This document shows, piece by piece, positions 47,876-58,825 of a DNA stretch of 64,000 bases. Numbering within the stretch: the first letter of the stretch is position 1; every line of letters begins with the position of its first letter. The stretch comes from Trochalopteron elliotii (lineage: Eukaryota > Chordata > Aves > Passeriformes > Leiothrichidae), in contig JANPWX010019802.1 in the NCBI GenBank assembly GCA_024734555.1, positions 1 through 64,000 of the forward strand, in the 5' to 3' direction. The notes below the pieces were generated by a model. It was not told where the DNA came from, did not search any database, and saw nothing but the letters and a program-made list of their open reading frames with translations. The translations under genes were made by a program, and so were the position numbers.

Positions 47876-48782
47876 CTGTAGGCCCACTTCTCAAGCCTGT
47901 CCAGGCCCCTGTGGATGACTTTCCATCACTCAGGTGTGTCAGTCACACCACTCATCTTGGTGTCATCTTGAAACTTGCTGAAAGGTGCACTTGGTCTCTC
48001 CGTCTATGCAATTAATGAAAATATTAAACAGTTCCGGTCCCAGCACAGACCCCTGAGGGACACCACTGATCTTTGTACAGATGGTGAACCCTTGACCACT
48101 ACCCTCTGGATGCAACCATACAGCCAATTCCTTATCCACTGTCCATCCATCAAATCCAGTTTGAGGAGAAGGATGCTGGGGGCTACCCTGTCAAAGACTT
48201 TACAGAAGCCCAGATAAATGACATCTGTAGCTCTCCCCTTAGCTACTGATAGAGTCACTCCATCATAAAAAGCCCGAGGGTTGATCAGGCAGGACTTACT
48301 CTTGATGAAGCCACGCTGGCTGTCTCAAACCACATCTCTGCTGTCCATGTGCTTTAGCAGAGCTTCTAGAAGGATGTTTTATCATCTTCCCAGACACAGA
48401 AGTGATGCTGACAGGCTGGTAGCTCCTTTCATCCATTTTCAAAATGGGTTCCATGTTTGCCTTTTTTCCACACACCCAGGACATCACCTGACTGCCATGA
48501 ATTCTCAAAACAGAGAGAGGTTTGGCAACTACATTGGCCAATTCCTTCAAGACTCTGGGATGCACCTCATCAGGTCCCATAGATTCAAGCATGTTCAATT
48601 TCCTCAGGTGGTCTCAAACCTGAACTTCTCTTACAGCAGGTGTGATTTGGCTCCTGCAGATGCTGACTTGAGTTCCATCCACTTGAGAGATGTGAAAAGA
48701 GAGAGTGCCACTGAAGGCTGAGACAAAAAGGCTGTTGAGTACCTCAGTCTTCTCCTTGTCCACTGTTACTGGATGTGTTAAC
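47876..48782 (-). mobile_element. CR1 LINE reverse transcriptase region, minus strand, degenerate
   Basis: On the minus strand, with frame shifts, it encodes the central reverse transcriptase. In order from the right: SMGPDEVHPRVLKELANVVA (about 48510-48580), PVSITSVSGKMI, a shifted SQHG...GK region, GRATDVIYLGFCKVFD (about 48190-48240), WIRNWLYGCIQRVVVKGS, and the LRG region corresponding to VPQGSVLGP. The catalytic FADD motif appears as FQDD after a 1-base insertion (plus-strand 47962-47973). Neither the C-terminal domain nor the 3' tail follows, so both ends of this copy are truncated. It is an old subfamily. Confidence 0.88.
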
Positions 48783-51700
48783 ATATTTTCTTAATGGATT
48801 TGTTTTTCCATGATAGAAATCAGTAAGGTTTTTGGATGGTTATTCTAAAAAGAAAAATCTCTTTTAAGTGTGCAGATTTTTTATTAAAAAGGCTCTGAGT
48901 TTAAATTCTTTTTTTTTTTTCCCAGTAGAAAATGTAGATTTGAAAGTCAATACTATTTTTTTTTAATAAGAAGCGTGTCTCTGTCATTAAAACTTGAGAA
49001 ATACAGTAGTTAGGGGTGCTAGAGTGTCTGGATGTTTGTCTTGTACCAAAGTTTATTTCTTTGGAGCAGTTCCCATTTGTGAAATTCAACAATTTTTCTT
49101 TTTTCATCTACACATACAGAAGTATTTTATATGTCAGAATGTGAGAATATGCTACCACATAAAGAGATTTTAGGAATGGTTTTATTTTTCATTTTTCCTT
49201 CACTTCCTTCTTCTCATTTTCCTTTGTCTTTTCCTTTATTTCGTCCTCCTTAATTTTTTTAATCTACTTATTCTATGGCAATCATGATAATTAGGTCAAG
49301 CTTCAAACATATGAGAAAAGATGGGGAAAAGTTGCTTGAAGTTCAGTTTGCTATAGCTTTTCTGTCTCATATATTATAAGATTCTGCTGAAATGTGTCAA
49401 ATATTCGTCACCTATCAGGTCACTACAAATCCTGATATTTTTCTCAAATTTGGAAAACCTTGTATATAAAATGTTTTGACTAACTACTATGTATTTTGGG
49501 CTCATTCAGCAGTATGTGTGTCCTGAGACATGACAGGAAAGCATATTTATCACAGTATGAAACTTATGATGCATACAGCAAACTCTACTGGACTAATAAG
49601 GCTGCTTAACTTCAGGTTGTTTAGTCTATTTTAAGTCTGGGTTTGGCAAAGAAAGCATCAGTCAGGGGAGTAAAAGCAGATGGAAATAAAATTTAACTGC
49701 AGACAACTGTTGTCTTACAGAAGAACATTTTCATTATCTTCCCTGGAATCATTTTTCTCTGCAGATTTTTCCCCCACTATTAACAGCAGATATTTTTTCT
49801 GTGCCTTGTTAAAAATTTTGACACTAACTGAAGTTCACAGTCTCAGCATAATAAGTTTCATGATAAAATTAATGGGCATATTTTTTAATACGTACACAAA
49901 AGAGGGAAATTACCTGTGATACCAAACTGCATTAAAAGTTCTGCATGATCTTTGCAATTGCTGGAAATTTCTCTGTGCACAAGAAACCAGGGAAAGAGTT
50001 CCTATTGCTCCTAGTGGACATACGTGGCCTACATTTCAAAACAGCAAGTCTTCCTACTTTGCTGATCTAAAGGTGGATTTTTGACACCTTCTTTCAAAAT
50101 TGATGCAACAGTCAATAGCTCCAATGAGGACAGTGTCCCTGTGTTCTCACTCCTGATGAGAAGGCAGGCAGGAAAGACATCTGGCTTTTGGGGGCTGACA
50201 TGAGGGACAGACCACAGGATGGTGCAGACCAAGTACCTGGGCTTTTGGCCATCATCAGGTCAGAGCAAGCTCCCAAACATGGCATTTCTGGATGCAAGCA
50301 CTGGTTTTGAAAACGAAGAGGGAAACAGCGGGTCTCTCCCCATAAAAGGCCACACAAATACTTGCAAAGCCTGGGGAGATGAGAAGACAGTACAGACTGA
50401 TTGCTGATGCTGTAAGTTCCCATATGTTCAGAAGCTCTTGCCAGGTTCCTGGTTAGAAAAGCTCTTTTCACTCACTACAAAGTGCTTCTACAGCAGAGTT
50501 CCACAGAAATTTCCCCAGACTGCTTGCAACACACCCAGATTATGTTGGGAAGACGTTTACAGAGAAGAGCACCTTTGCTAAATCCAAAGCATCCCTGAGG
50601 AGCAGTTTGGTTTAAAAGTCATTCCCATCTTCTACCCAAGAGATGAAAGCAAATGGGATTGTGCCTCAGCTCTTCCCAGGATCCGAGCCCCACGCTGCCT
50701 GCCTTCCACATTCCTGGGGTGGAAAGGGGGATCCTGCACCTCTACCCTTGAGCCCATAACACAGGATCACGCCACAGCCATTGCCAGCAGCAGGATGCAG
50801 GCTCTGCAGTCTGCTCAAGACCTCACAGACTGCTCAGGCATGCTCTACCAGGATGTGGCCTGGCCAGCCTGGAGATGGGCTGAGTTGCCATAACACTTTC
50901 CCTGCTGACCAGGAGGCCATGGTGCTTCTATTTTAGTCCTGCTCACCTCATGAGAGTACAGCGACAGCTCTACACAAAGACCAGAACAAAGTTGTGCTTC
51001 TGTGCATAAGGGAGTATTGAGCGTCACAATACCAAGATTGTAGTGAGCAGCATAGGCTGGAGAAGAGCTTCAAGATGTCAGCACAGAGTGAGGCATGGAG
51101 GAGGCCAGGTCCATGAGCAATAAGGCATAGGTTGGACCTGAAGGCCTCTCCACCCTGTCAAAGCTCTACATGGCTGTACCCCATCCCACCAGACTGGCCC
51201 CATCAACCTCAGCCTGCTGCAGATGCATGAGGGGAAAGATGTGCACAGCACCCAGAGAAAGAGGAGAAAACTTCACAAGTGGGCATAGCAATACCAGCTG
51301 CACTATTTTAATGGGAGATCAAGGCTTTTCCTGGAGTTTTATATTCTTCTTTTACAAGTGCCTTCACGTCCTCTTAGGGGCCAGCACATTTCCCAGCTGC
51401 TGACCTGCCCCTGGTTTCACTGCTCTAGTACTGCCAGAGGTATGACTTCCTGGAGGGCTGCTGGCCCTCCTCTTTGAGGGTCACTTGCCTCCAGCAGTGT
51501 TGATGAGCTGACACACAAAAATGACTGACTCATTTTGTAGAAAGGGCTGCAGCTCTCAAACCAAGGTCTCCTCACCCAGCACCACATATTTACTCTTTAG
51601 CTACTTATGTGGCCAAAGCCACGTCCCACCAGTGGCCCCATACAGCAACTGTTTCAGGACAGCAGTGCCACAAGGATCTCTGAGCAGTCCCAGAAAATGC

Positions 51701-51911
51701 CTGCTGAGACATCAGGCTGGAAAACACCCATGTTGCGGTGCATGAGTGTGGTTTTTGAATTTGTATCTGTATTTTGTTTATTTGTCTGTACTTGGTTTGT
51801 TCCTTCCAAAATACCCCCACCCCTGTGTCCCTGATAACACCTGGTATCACCCTGTCCTGGACCCACCCCTTACCTTCCCTCACTGGCCCAGAGTGTGCTC
51901 CTCCCAGGTGC
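48783..51911. other. Non-coding stretch; GC-richer block at about 50580-51250, no gene seen
   Basis: AT-rich to about 50000, then noticeably GC-richer from about 50580 to 51850. Frames there (for example 50112-50471 minus and 51605-51883 minus) are short and carry no domain I recognise. It could be old repeat or unique DNA; I cannot assign it. Confidence 0.5.
51908..51911. repeat. Target-site duplication GTGC, left copy
   Basis: Identical to 52343-52346, flanking the LTR below. Confidence 0.7.
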
Positions 51912-52342
51912 TGATGCCCTAAGTTTTAGTTTGCAGATTCTGTATTACCTGGGGATGTAGTTCTGAGCCTCATATTCACAGGGTAGGTAGACAAAACAAA
52001 TCCCTTTTCTGCTGAGAACCAAGGACAACTTTCAGGCCCAAAAGCATAAACAACAATGGACCGAAGGGAGGAACGAGAAGGATGGGACCTCACAGCCTGA
52101 AGCTGTAATTGGACAATTAAACCCCAATATGCAAATGGACCAAAACTAATAAAAATGTAAGGCCTCGTGACCGGGGGGCCTCTTTTCCTTCTGTGTGTGG
52201 CGTGTTTTGTAGTGGTCTTGGGGTGCACCTTGGGCCAGGATCCAGTCCTGCCCAAGGTGAATCCTGGAGGCTTTTGAATAAATACCAACTTTATTCTCTA
52301 GTCTTGTCTAGTCTCTGTTTCAGGTCAGCTTTCTAGGCATCA
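51912..52342 (+). mobile_element. Complete solo LTR, 431 bp, ERV1-like by duplication length
   Basis: It begins TGATGCC and ends GGCATCA, a perfect 7-base inverted repeat with TG...CA termini, flanked by identical GTGC. Inside are two AATATGCAAATGG-like octamer-containing U3 words near 52130, AATAAAAATGTAAGGCC in the promoter position, a CpG-bearing CCTCGTGACCGGGGGG block, and AATAAA at 52277-52282 followed by TACCAACTTTATTCTC. That order (U3, R, polyadenylation signal, U5) fixes the plus orientation. A 4-base duplication is typical of ERV1/gammaretrovirus-type integration. No adjoining retroviral genes. Confidence 0.88.
52277..52282 (+). terminator. LTR polyadenylation signal AATAAA
   Basis: AATAAA about 60 bases before the LTR 3' end, followed by a T-rich region, as expected at the R/U5 border. 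Confidence 0.6.
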
Positions 52343-52346
52343 GTGC
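52343..52346. repeat. Target-site duplication GTGC, right copy
   Basis: Pairs with 51908-51911. Confidence 0.7.
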
Positions 52347-53298
52347 GACCTGGTAAGAGGAGAACACAGGGCCCGGTTCTGGCTGTTCTGGCACATGTTC
52401 TGGCAAGTGCCCTCCTGGCACAGGGAGCTGTACTGAAATAAACACCTTTTCCAACCCAAGCCAGGCCCATTCCTTCTTCCAGCCTTAACCACGCTCAGCC
52501 ATCAGATTTGGAGGACTCACGAACTGTTTCGGGTTGTTCTGGGGAACTGCTTGCCGGTAAGCAGCCCCCACGGAGATACCAACCCTCACACCCATGTAAA
52601 TCCTGGGCTCTTTCCCCACAGCACCTGGTGACTCTGGTGGCTGGCAACTGACAGAGCTGAGGGTGCTGTTGAGACACCTGCAAAAATTGACTCCATGTAA
52701 ATGTTGGTGTTTACAGTCTGCCTGAAAAGGGAGAATCTGTTTTCCTCATTGTCCACTACACAATGCATCCCAGACAGAACTGGTAAAGCAAGGAGTAACA
52801 TATGCAAGATTCTACTGAGCATTGCAGCAGATGGGCAGCTCCACTCAGTCTCCACAGCCATGTTTTCATGTTGCAAGAAGCTAGAGAAACCTGAGGACAA
52901 GGAGCTGCTCCCCTTTGCCAGCACCACAATGGCAGTGTAACACCCTGCAGAACAAAGACCATCTTCATTCACTGCTCCACAGAGCGAAGGAAGAAAAGCC
53001 CAGGTGCCACAGGAAGAACATTTATCTGTCTCCCCGTGGCCCAAGCACTTCCCAAGCACTCCCCATACAGACAGCTCCAGGTTCTGTCTATGGGGCCTAA
53101 TAAGTCCCGTGTAGGAAGCTCAAAAACAAAGGCATAGTTTACACAGGAAATGCCCTGGATTCAGCAGAAACACAAATGTCACTTTCAGAGATTTGCAGAG
53201 GTGTTCACTACTGGAAACTGATGCCCAAAAAAGGCATTCTCTGATTTTGTTTTCCCACTCATCTGTGTCACCACTTGTGTCAGGTGCACACGTTCTGG
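52347..53298. other. GC-moderate non-coding stretch, no gene seen
   Basis: A 157-codon minus-strand frame (52586-53059) has unremarkable composition and no recognisable motif. AAATAAACACC at about 52436 is an isolated polyadenylation-like word. Confidence 0.5.
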
Positions 53299-53504
53299 GT
53301 TGTCACTTACAGCAGTCTCAGGGCACCCGAGGAATGAAGCAGACGCAGCAGCTCAAGGGGAAGCTTCTACTACTACTACTTTATTCTAAAAATCTGACTC
53401 CATATATACATTTTTACAAAAGGCCAGAGATTGGCTACACAGGTTGCCACCTCTTGACCTGGATGGTGAACATCACTGTCCATCACATTTCTCCTCCCAG
53501 AGGA
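53299..53504 (-). mobile_element. Possible short LTR, minus strand
   Basis: The plus strand runs from TGTCACTTACAGCAG to CCCAGAGGACA, giving TG...CA ends with a 4-base TGTC/GACA inverted repeat. On the minus strand there is a TATATATGG promoter-like word followed by AGAATAAAGTAG (AATAAA) and a C/T-rich U5-like end. No target duplication is evident and I cannot match it securely to a family, so it could be chance. Confidence 0.35.
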
Positions 53505-55404
53505 CAAGAATGCAAACAATAGATAAGTGCTAAAAATATACATTATTTTTGTGAAGCTGCGTGAGAAACTCCAGTTCAAGAGTATAAACAACAAAAAGAC
53601 TCCTGCATCAGGGCGACACTCATCATGCTTAAAAACTGAAATACTTAGGCAAATGAGAACCGTCACTCTTTAGACATCACAGATACACTTCAATGGACTA
53701 TTAGGACTCTGTTCAGCTGCCAGTAAATAAACTCTTAGAGGCATATGAGATACCCTCAGGTACAAAACCAGGCCTTTAAGTAAAAGTCCTGGTTTAGAGG
53801 ACCATGTTATATCTGTCAACATCATAAACAAGTGAGAACTTTAAGTAGCACTGAAGACATATGTGTGGGTATCTCAATCAAGCCTTGTATTAAAATTGCA
53901 AAAGAGACTCAAAATACCAGCTATCCATGGCCAAGCAGCTCCTAAATTTTTTGCAGTTTATAATGCCCATAATATAAATTACAAGATTTTTAAAATATTT
54001 AAGCCTAGAGTCTTGCTCAGAGACTGTGGGCACATAGCTTTTTACTTAAGCATTTTCCCCATGGCTTAAGCCTGAAATGAGAGTGTGACTAAACCATGTC
54101 AAAGAGAATAAAAGCATTTCCAGTGTTAGTTTGTGGCATTATTGCTTCTACCCAGAGTTCAGAGTCATGGCTACATGGTTGGTTGTTTACTGAGAGCTGT
54201 GGTAGCATCCTGCTCAGTGCTGGAACAGAGAACATTTTAAGGAATCTCACTCTGCACTGACTCTGCAAGAAGCATAGGTAAAGCAGAGAGCTTCCTTTCA
54301 GCCCACCAATACTTAGTTTTGGCAATTGAAATGGTTACTTTAACAGGCCTGTTTGTTGGAAAAAATCCCCAGAGTTTACATTCAAGGATTTGAAAAGGAC
54401 TTCAATGGCAAAAGCAGTAAGGAAAAAATTTATGTAGAATCTGTCAACAGACAAATAACTAAGGTGAAAATACTATTTACTGTAACATCATATTTTATTA
54501 CATATTTTAGATTACTCTATGATAAGAATTTTGGATCTCTATGAAATCTGTCTGGAGAATTCTTAGGCATCATGTTTCAGTAATAATGAAAATATTATGC
54601 ATAATCAGAGATGAGTGTAGGAGGTTCTTTTGACTACAAGAAAAGAGTATTTGAACACAGTCTCATGTTAGAAAGCCTCAAAAAGCTCCATTTTGGTTTT
54701 GTTATGCCATCAAATTGCAAATAGCAAGTGCCACATAGAATTCGTCAGACCACAATTCCCAAGTCAGAAACTGTGAAACAGAAATAATTTTTAAAAAATA
54801 GAGCTAGAAATTATCTCAAAATTCTGTGTCCTCTACTGAAATTGGTATCTGAATAAGGATATTGTCTTCTGAGTGTAAGATAAGTACATTTTTCATAACT
54901 AAATATTTTAATTACGTAACTGAAACTGGAACACAGACATGAGCGAGATAATTCCAGAGTATTTTAGGGATTGATTGATTGCCCATTGGTTTATTATGTA
55001 CCAAGATTTTTATCTGCTGAGTTCCAGCAACTTTAGAGACTAAAGAGAGTTCAGAATGTCATTAAAAGGAAATAAAAAGAGAATTTAATACAACATAAAA
55101 ATCTGTGGAAATCATTATCTCTACAAAATTACTTTGTTCAGAGTATATATCCACTCAAACAGGTCATATGAAATTAATATTTTGATCTGTTCTCAAGGAT
55201 AATGTGATTCTTTAAGCTGGAGTGTCTTTAAAATCAAAAATGGATTACATTGTTTTCTTCAGCAGTCAAACAAGTTAATAATTCTCTCTACTTACTCTCT
55301 ATTTTATACTTGTAAGGAATAAAATTAAATACATTAGGCATACATAAAAGACAAACACTACTTAAAAGCTAAACTCAAAACAATTTTCAATTTAACAGGA
55401 TAGT
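53505..55404. other. AT-rich non-coding stretch, no gene seen
   Basis: Unique AT-rich sequence; no supported exon, repeat or RNA gene. Confidence 0.55.
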
Positions 55405-56050
55405 AACCAGGCAAGAAGCTGGAAAAGACCCAGCCCTGGGCACTGACAGCCCAGAGAGCCAAACGTGTCCTGGGCTGCATCCAGAGCAGTGTGGGCAGCA
55501 GGGCCAGGGAGGGGATTCTGCCCCTCTGCTCTGCACTGCTGAGACCCACCTGCAGGGCTGCATCAGCTCTGGGGGCCCAGCACAGGAAAGGTGTTCTGTT
55601 GGAATGAATTCAGACCCAAGATGATCAGAGGGCTGGAGTACCTCAGCTATGAAGAAGGGCTGAGAGAGCTGGGGCTGCTCAGTCTGGAGAAGAGAAGGCT
55701 CCAGGGAGACTTTACAGCATCTTCCAGTGTCTAAAGGGGGCAGCCTGCAAGAGAGCTGGAGTGGGACTTTTTACAAGAACAAGTAACAGTAGGACAAGGA
55801 TAACAGTCTTAAACTGAAAGAGGGCAGTTTTAGGTTAGATATTAGGAAGACATTATTCAGAGTGAGTGTTGTGAGACAGTGGAACAGGTTGCCCAGACGC
55901 TTTGTGGATGCCCCACCCATGGGAGTGTTCAAGGCCAGGATGGATGGGGCTTCGAGCAACTTGGTCTCATGGGAGATGTCCCTGCCCATGGCAGGAGGGT
56001 TTGGAACCAGATGATTTCTAAGGTCCTTTTCAATCCAAACCATTTTGTGT
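55405..56050 (+). mobile_element. CR1 LINE 3' region, best-preserved copy in the window, plus strand
   Basis: A run of canonical CR1 sequence: GAGAGCCAAACGTGTCCTGG, GCTGCATCCAGAGCAGTGTG, AGGGAGGGGATTCTGCCCC, GCTGAGAGAGCTGGGGCTGC, TCAGTCTGGAGAAGAGAAGG, TTAGATATTAGGAAGACATT, TGGAACAGGTTGCCCAGACG, CCCTGCCCATGGCAGG. The ORF2 C-terminus is readable in pieces but broken, with one disturbed segment near 55590-55625. It ends CAAACCATTTTGTG without a clear octamer repeat. Low divergence from the consensus I remember suggests the youngest CR1 insertion here. Confidence 0.93.
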
Positions 56051-58368
56051 CTAATTTCTTTATATCTCAGCCTAAGAACAAGCCTGGTACATGTAGGTAT
56101 TAGTACTAACGACTGAAAGAAAAGAAAGAGTGAAGGATTTTCACTCTTTTCTACCCATTCCTATTGAAAAGTTAAACTGATAATTCTAGAAAAGAAATGC
56201 ATTTCAAACTGCTTCATATAATGTTGCAATAAAAAGTATATTTACCGAGATTTAATTTAGATAATGGTAAAACAGAGGATGATGCTGGAGTGTCGTGAAA
56301 GATTAAACTTCACTAAATAGAAATTACTGTGCAGAGCTGTTCAGAACATTTGAATGACAGCAAAGCTGAAAAAAACCTGAATTCCTTCATATCCCCTCTG
56401 AAGGATATAAAAGATATTTTTACACTACTTAGGAAATATTATCTTCATACACATATTAAGCACTGACAAAGCAGTGCCTCTCATGGGAAAGGAAATCAGG
56501 ACTAAGAACACAGAGACAGAGTCATGAGGTAGCAAATTACCAAGGATAATCTTTTCATGGAAAATGTAAAATTAAAAATAAAAGTGCCACCACCAGCTTC
56601 AGTAAACTTCCAATCACACAGCTGTACTTCAAGGTAGTTGGTGGGTCTTTTCTACAATATTTTTCTTAGGAATCTTTTCCAAAAATCTCCTTGGTAGTAC
56701 AACTACAGTTTTCAACAACTAAATTTCCTATTGTTCAATTAATTTGGGGGGTTTTTGGTATACATTTGATAAGTTATATAAGGCTGCAATAATATTTTAT
56801 TTCCTCAGTGGTGACCTATCAAGAAAAGCTTTTCACAGCATTTGTTTTGCTGAACTGAGTAAGCAAAGCCACTTCTGTTTTCCCATAAGGCAAGCTCTAT
56901 CAATTTTTTATCACCTTTTATCACCTTAGTATTTTTCTTTGTGTCTACTCTAGCCCAAATTATTTTTTTTAATTGTTATTATCACTATCCTTATAATTTC
57001 AAATTAAAAATTAGCAGGGCATTGATATTCACCCGCATGTACTGGAAATATACCCACAGTCCCAGGCAGAATTAGTCTTTTCAGAGCTACATCACACAGC
57101 CAATGCACAGACGCTCTGTGATCAATAAATACACTCCATTACTTAACCTCTTTATTGCTTCCAATTGATGAGTCACCGCCTGACAACAGAAATTCTTGCC
57201 ATCAATCTCAAAGTGCATAACCTTTTATATCATTCACCTGAATCTCATTCATTTTCCAATTCTCTAACAGCCAAGGTTATAAAATTAACTTTGCAAGTTC
57301 TAATGCAGCTTCAGTTTAAGCAGTTTTAATTGATATTCCACATTCTTAAAAAAAATGTCATCTGCTGATCAGTATTTTTTGATTCCTTTCTGTTCTCTTC
57401 CATTCTTTGAAGGTCTGTTGAAAATACTGTTTCAAGTAACTATCCATTTCATTCTAAGATTATTTCTGAAAGTATTATCCTTGCTTGGATATAAATTCTT
57501 GGGTTTTTAAAGAAATATGCCTTCAATTTCAGGTATCTTCCTCAAATTTCTGTGGAGTTCAGATTGGCTGAATTTCTTTAGCTTATCCAAGTTCACTTTA
57601 CAAGTCAAGCACTTAAGTTGAAGACATACTTTTGTTTTTCTTTACTGAAAACTAAACTGAACCAGTTGAATCAAAAGCCCTGATCAAAATTTACAATGAC
57701 TAGCTTAATGGTATAATTTACACAAACTAAATATAACATGATACAAAACCCCCTTCAAAGGGTTGTTAGTGGAATTTTATGTCAGTTTTATGTCTGTTTA
57801 GTTAGAACACTCATGTTCTTCCTTGAAGATCCTTGACATTCCCTTTCTGATATAAGCTCCACAATTCTTTGGGCACTGACATGTTTTTCTCCATCCTCTA
57901 TATTCCCATAGATCACAAATGTTTTGAAACCAGGCCACCATGGAGGAAAAAAACACAGTACTTTATTTTCAGCTGGTTAACTAGTATGTTCTCCCAGATT
58001 AGGGTAAATGTGAGAGAAATCTCTTTTCTGTATAAGTAGCTTCCCTTCTAGGAACTAGCTTTCAACAACTGATAAGCAAATAGTTTAGTGACTCACTATA
58101 TTTGCAGTATATTTTTTTATGTTTTCTTTTGTCCTCTCTCAAGATAGTAGGATTCCTTGACCAGCAGGATTGTGAAGCACAGAAAGGATCTCTACATTTA
58201 ACATAGCTTTGGAATCCATTCCAGGGAATAAGCAACCACAAATTAAGAAAACTATATTAAGAATTACTTCATTAGATCTAGTCTTATGCATCTTAAAAAA
58301 TGTTTTCCCTAGCTATAATCCAGCCTATAGTCACAGTTTTGGATGGATTTGATTATTTTTTCAAAAAG

Positions 58369-58407
58369 AAGCAAAAGCAAAAGCAAAGCAAAGCAAAGCA
58401 AAGCAAA
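58369..58407. repeat. (AAAGC)n short tandem repeat
   Basis: About seven AAAGC/AAAAGC units. Confidence 0.85.
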
Positions 58408-58797
58408 TGTCTTGTTAATTGATGGATATTCTGTATAGACGTTATATTTCTTATAGGACTATGACAAGATTTACAAATCATATATAAACCATTATCTTCA
58501 ACTAAAAGAGTACGAAATGCCATTTTCTTACAATTTACCTTGTAATAGGAAAAGATTTTCAGCAGTGTGCTGAATTGAAAGTCAGGCTGTATTCTTAGTA
58601 GGATAAAAAATATAAAAATATATAATCTCCATACAGTAAAAATGTTATGCTTGATGGCTATTGTAGTGCCTAGTGTTCCTAGTGTTAACAAAGTTTATCC
58701 CACAATTAATCCCGTAGTGAAAAGTGAAAAAGGCCAGTGTTGCTCATTGGGCTTCTCCTGATACAATGCTGTTCAAATATGCAAGCTGCTTAGAAAA

Positions 58798-58825
58798 GGG
58801 GGGGAGAAAAGGGGGGGTGGGGAGG
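58798..58825 (+). other. Candidate G-quadruplex motif followed by a CAAA-rich tract
   Basis: Two runs of seven G and one of four G within 25 bases, spaced by AGAAAA and T, then AGG. From 58832 to about 58910 the same strand is almost purely A and C ((CAAA)n, CCCC words), giving strong strand asymmetry. Confidence 0.6.

Noticed and set aside
52586..53059. 157-codon minus-strand frame
   Set aside because: GC-moderate unique DNA, no motif, no start context or partner exon recognised.
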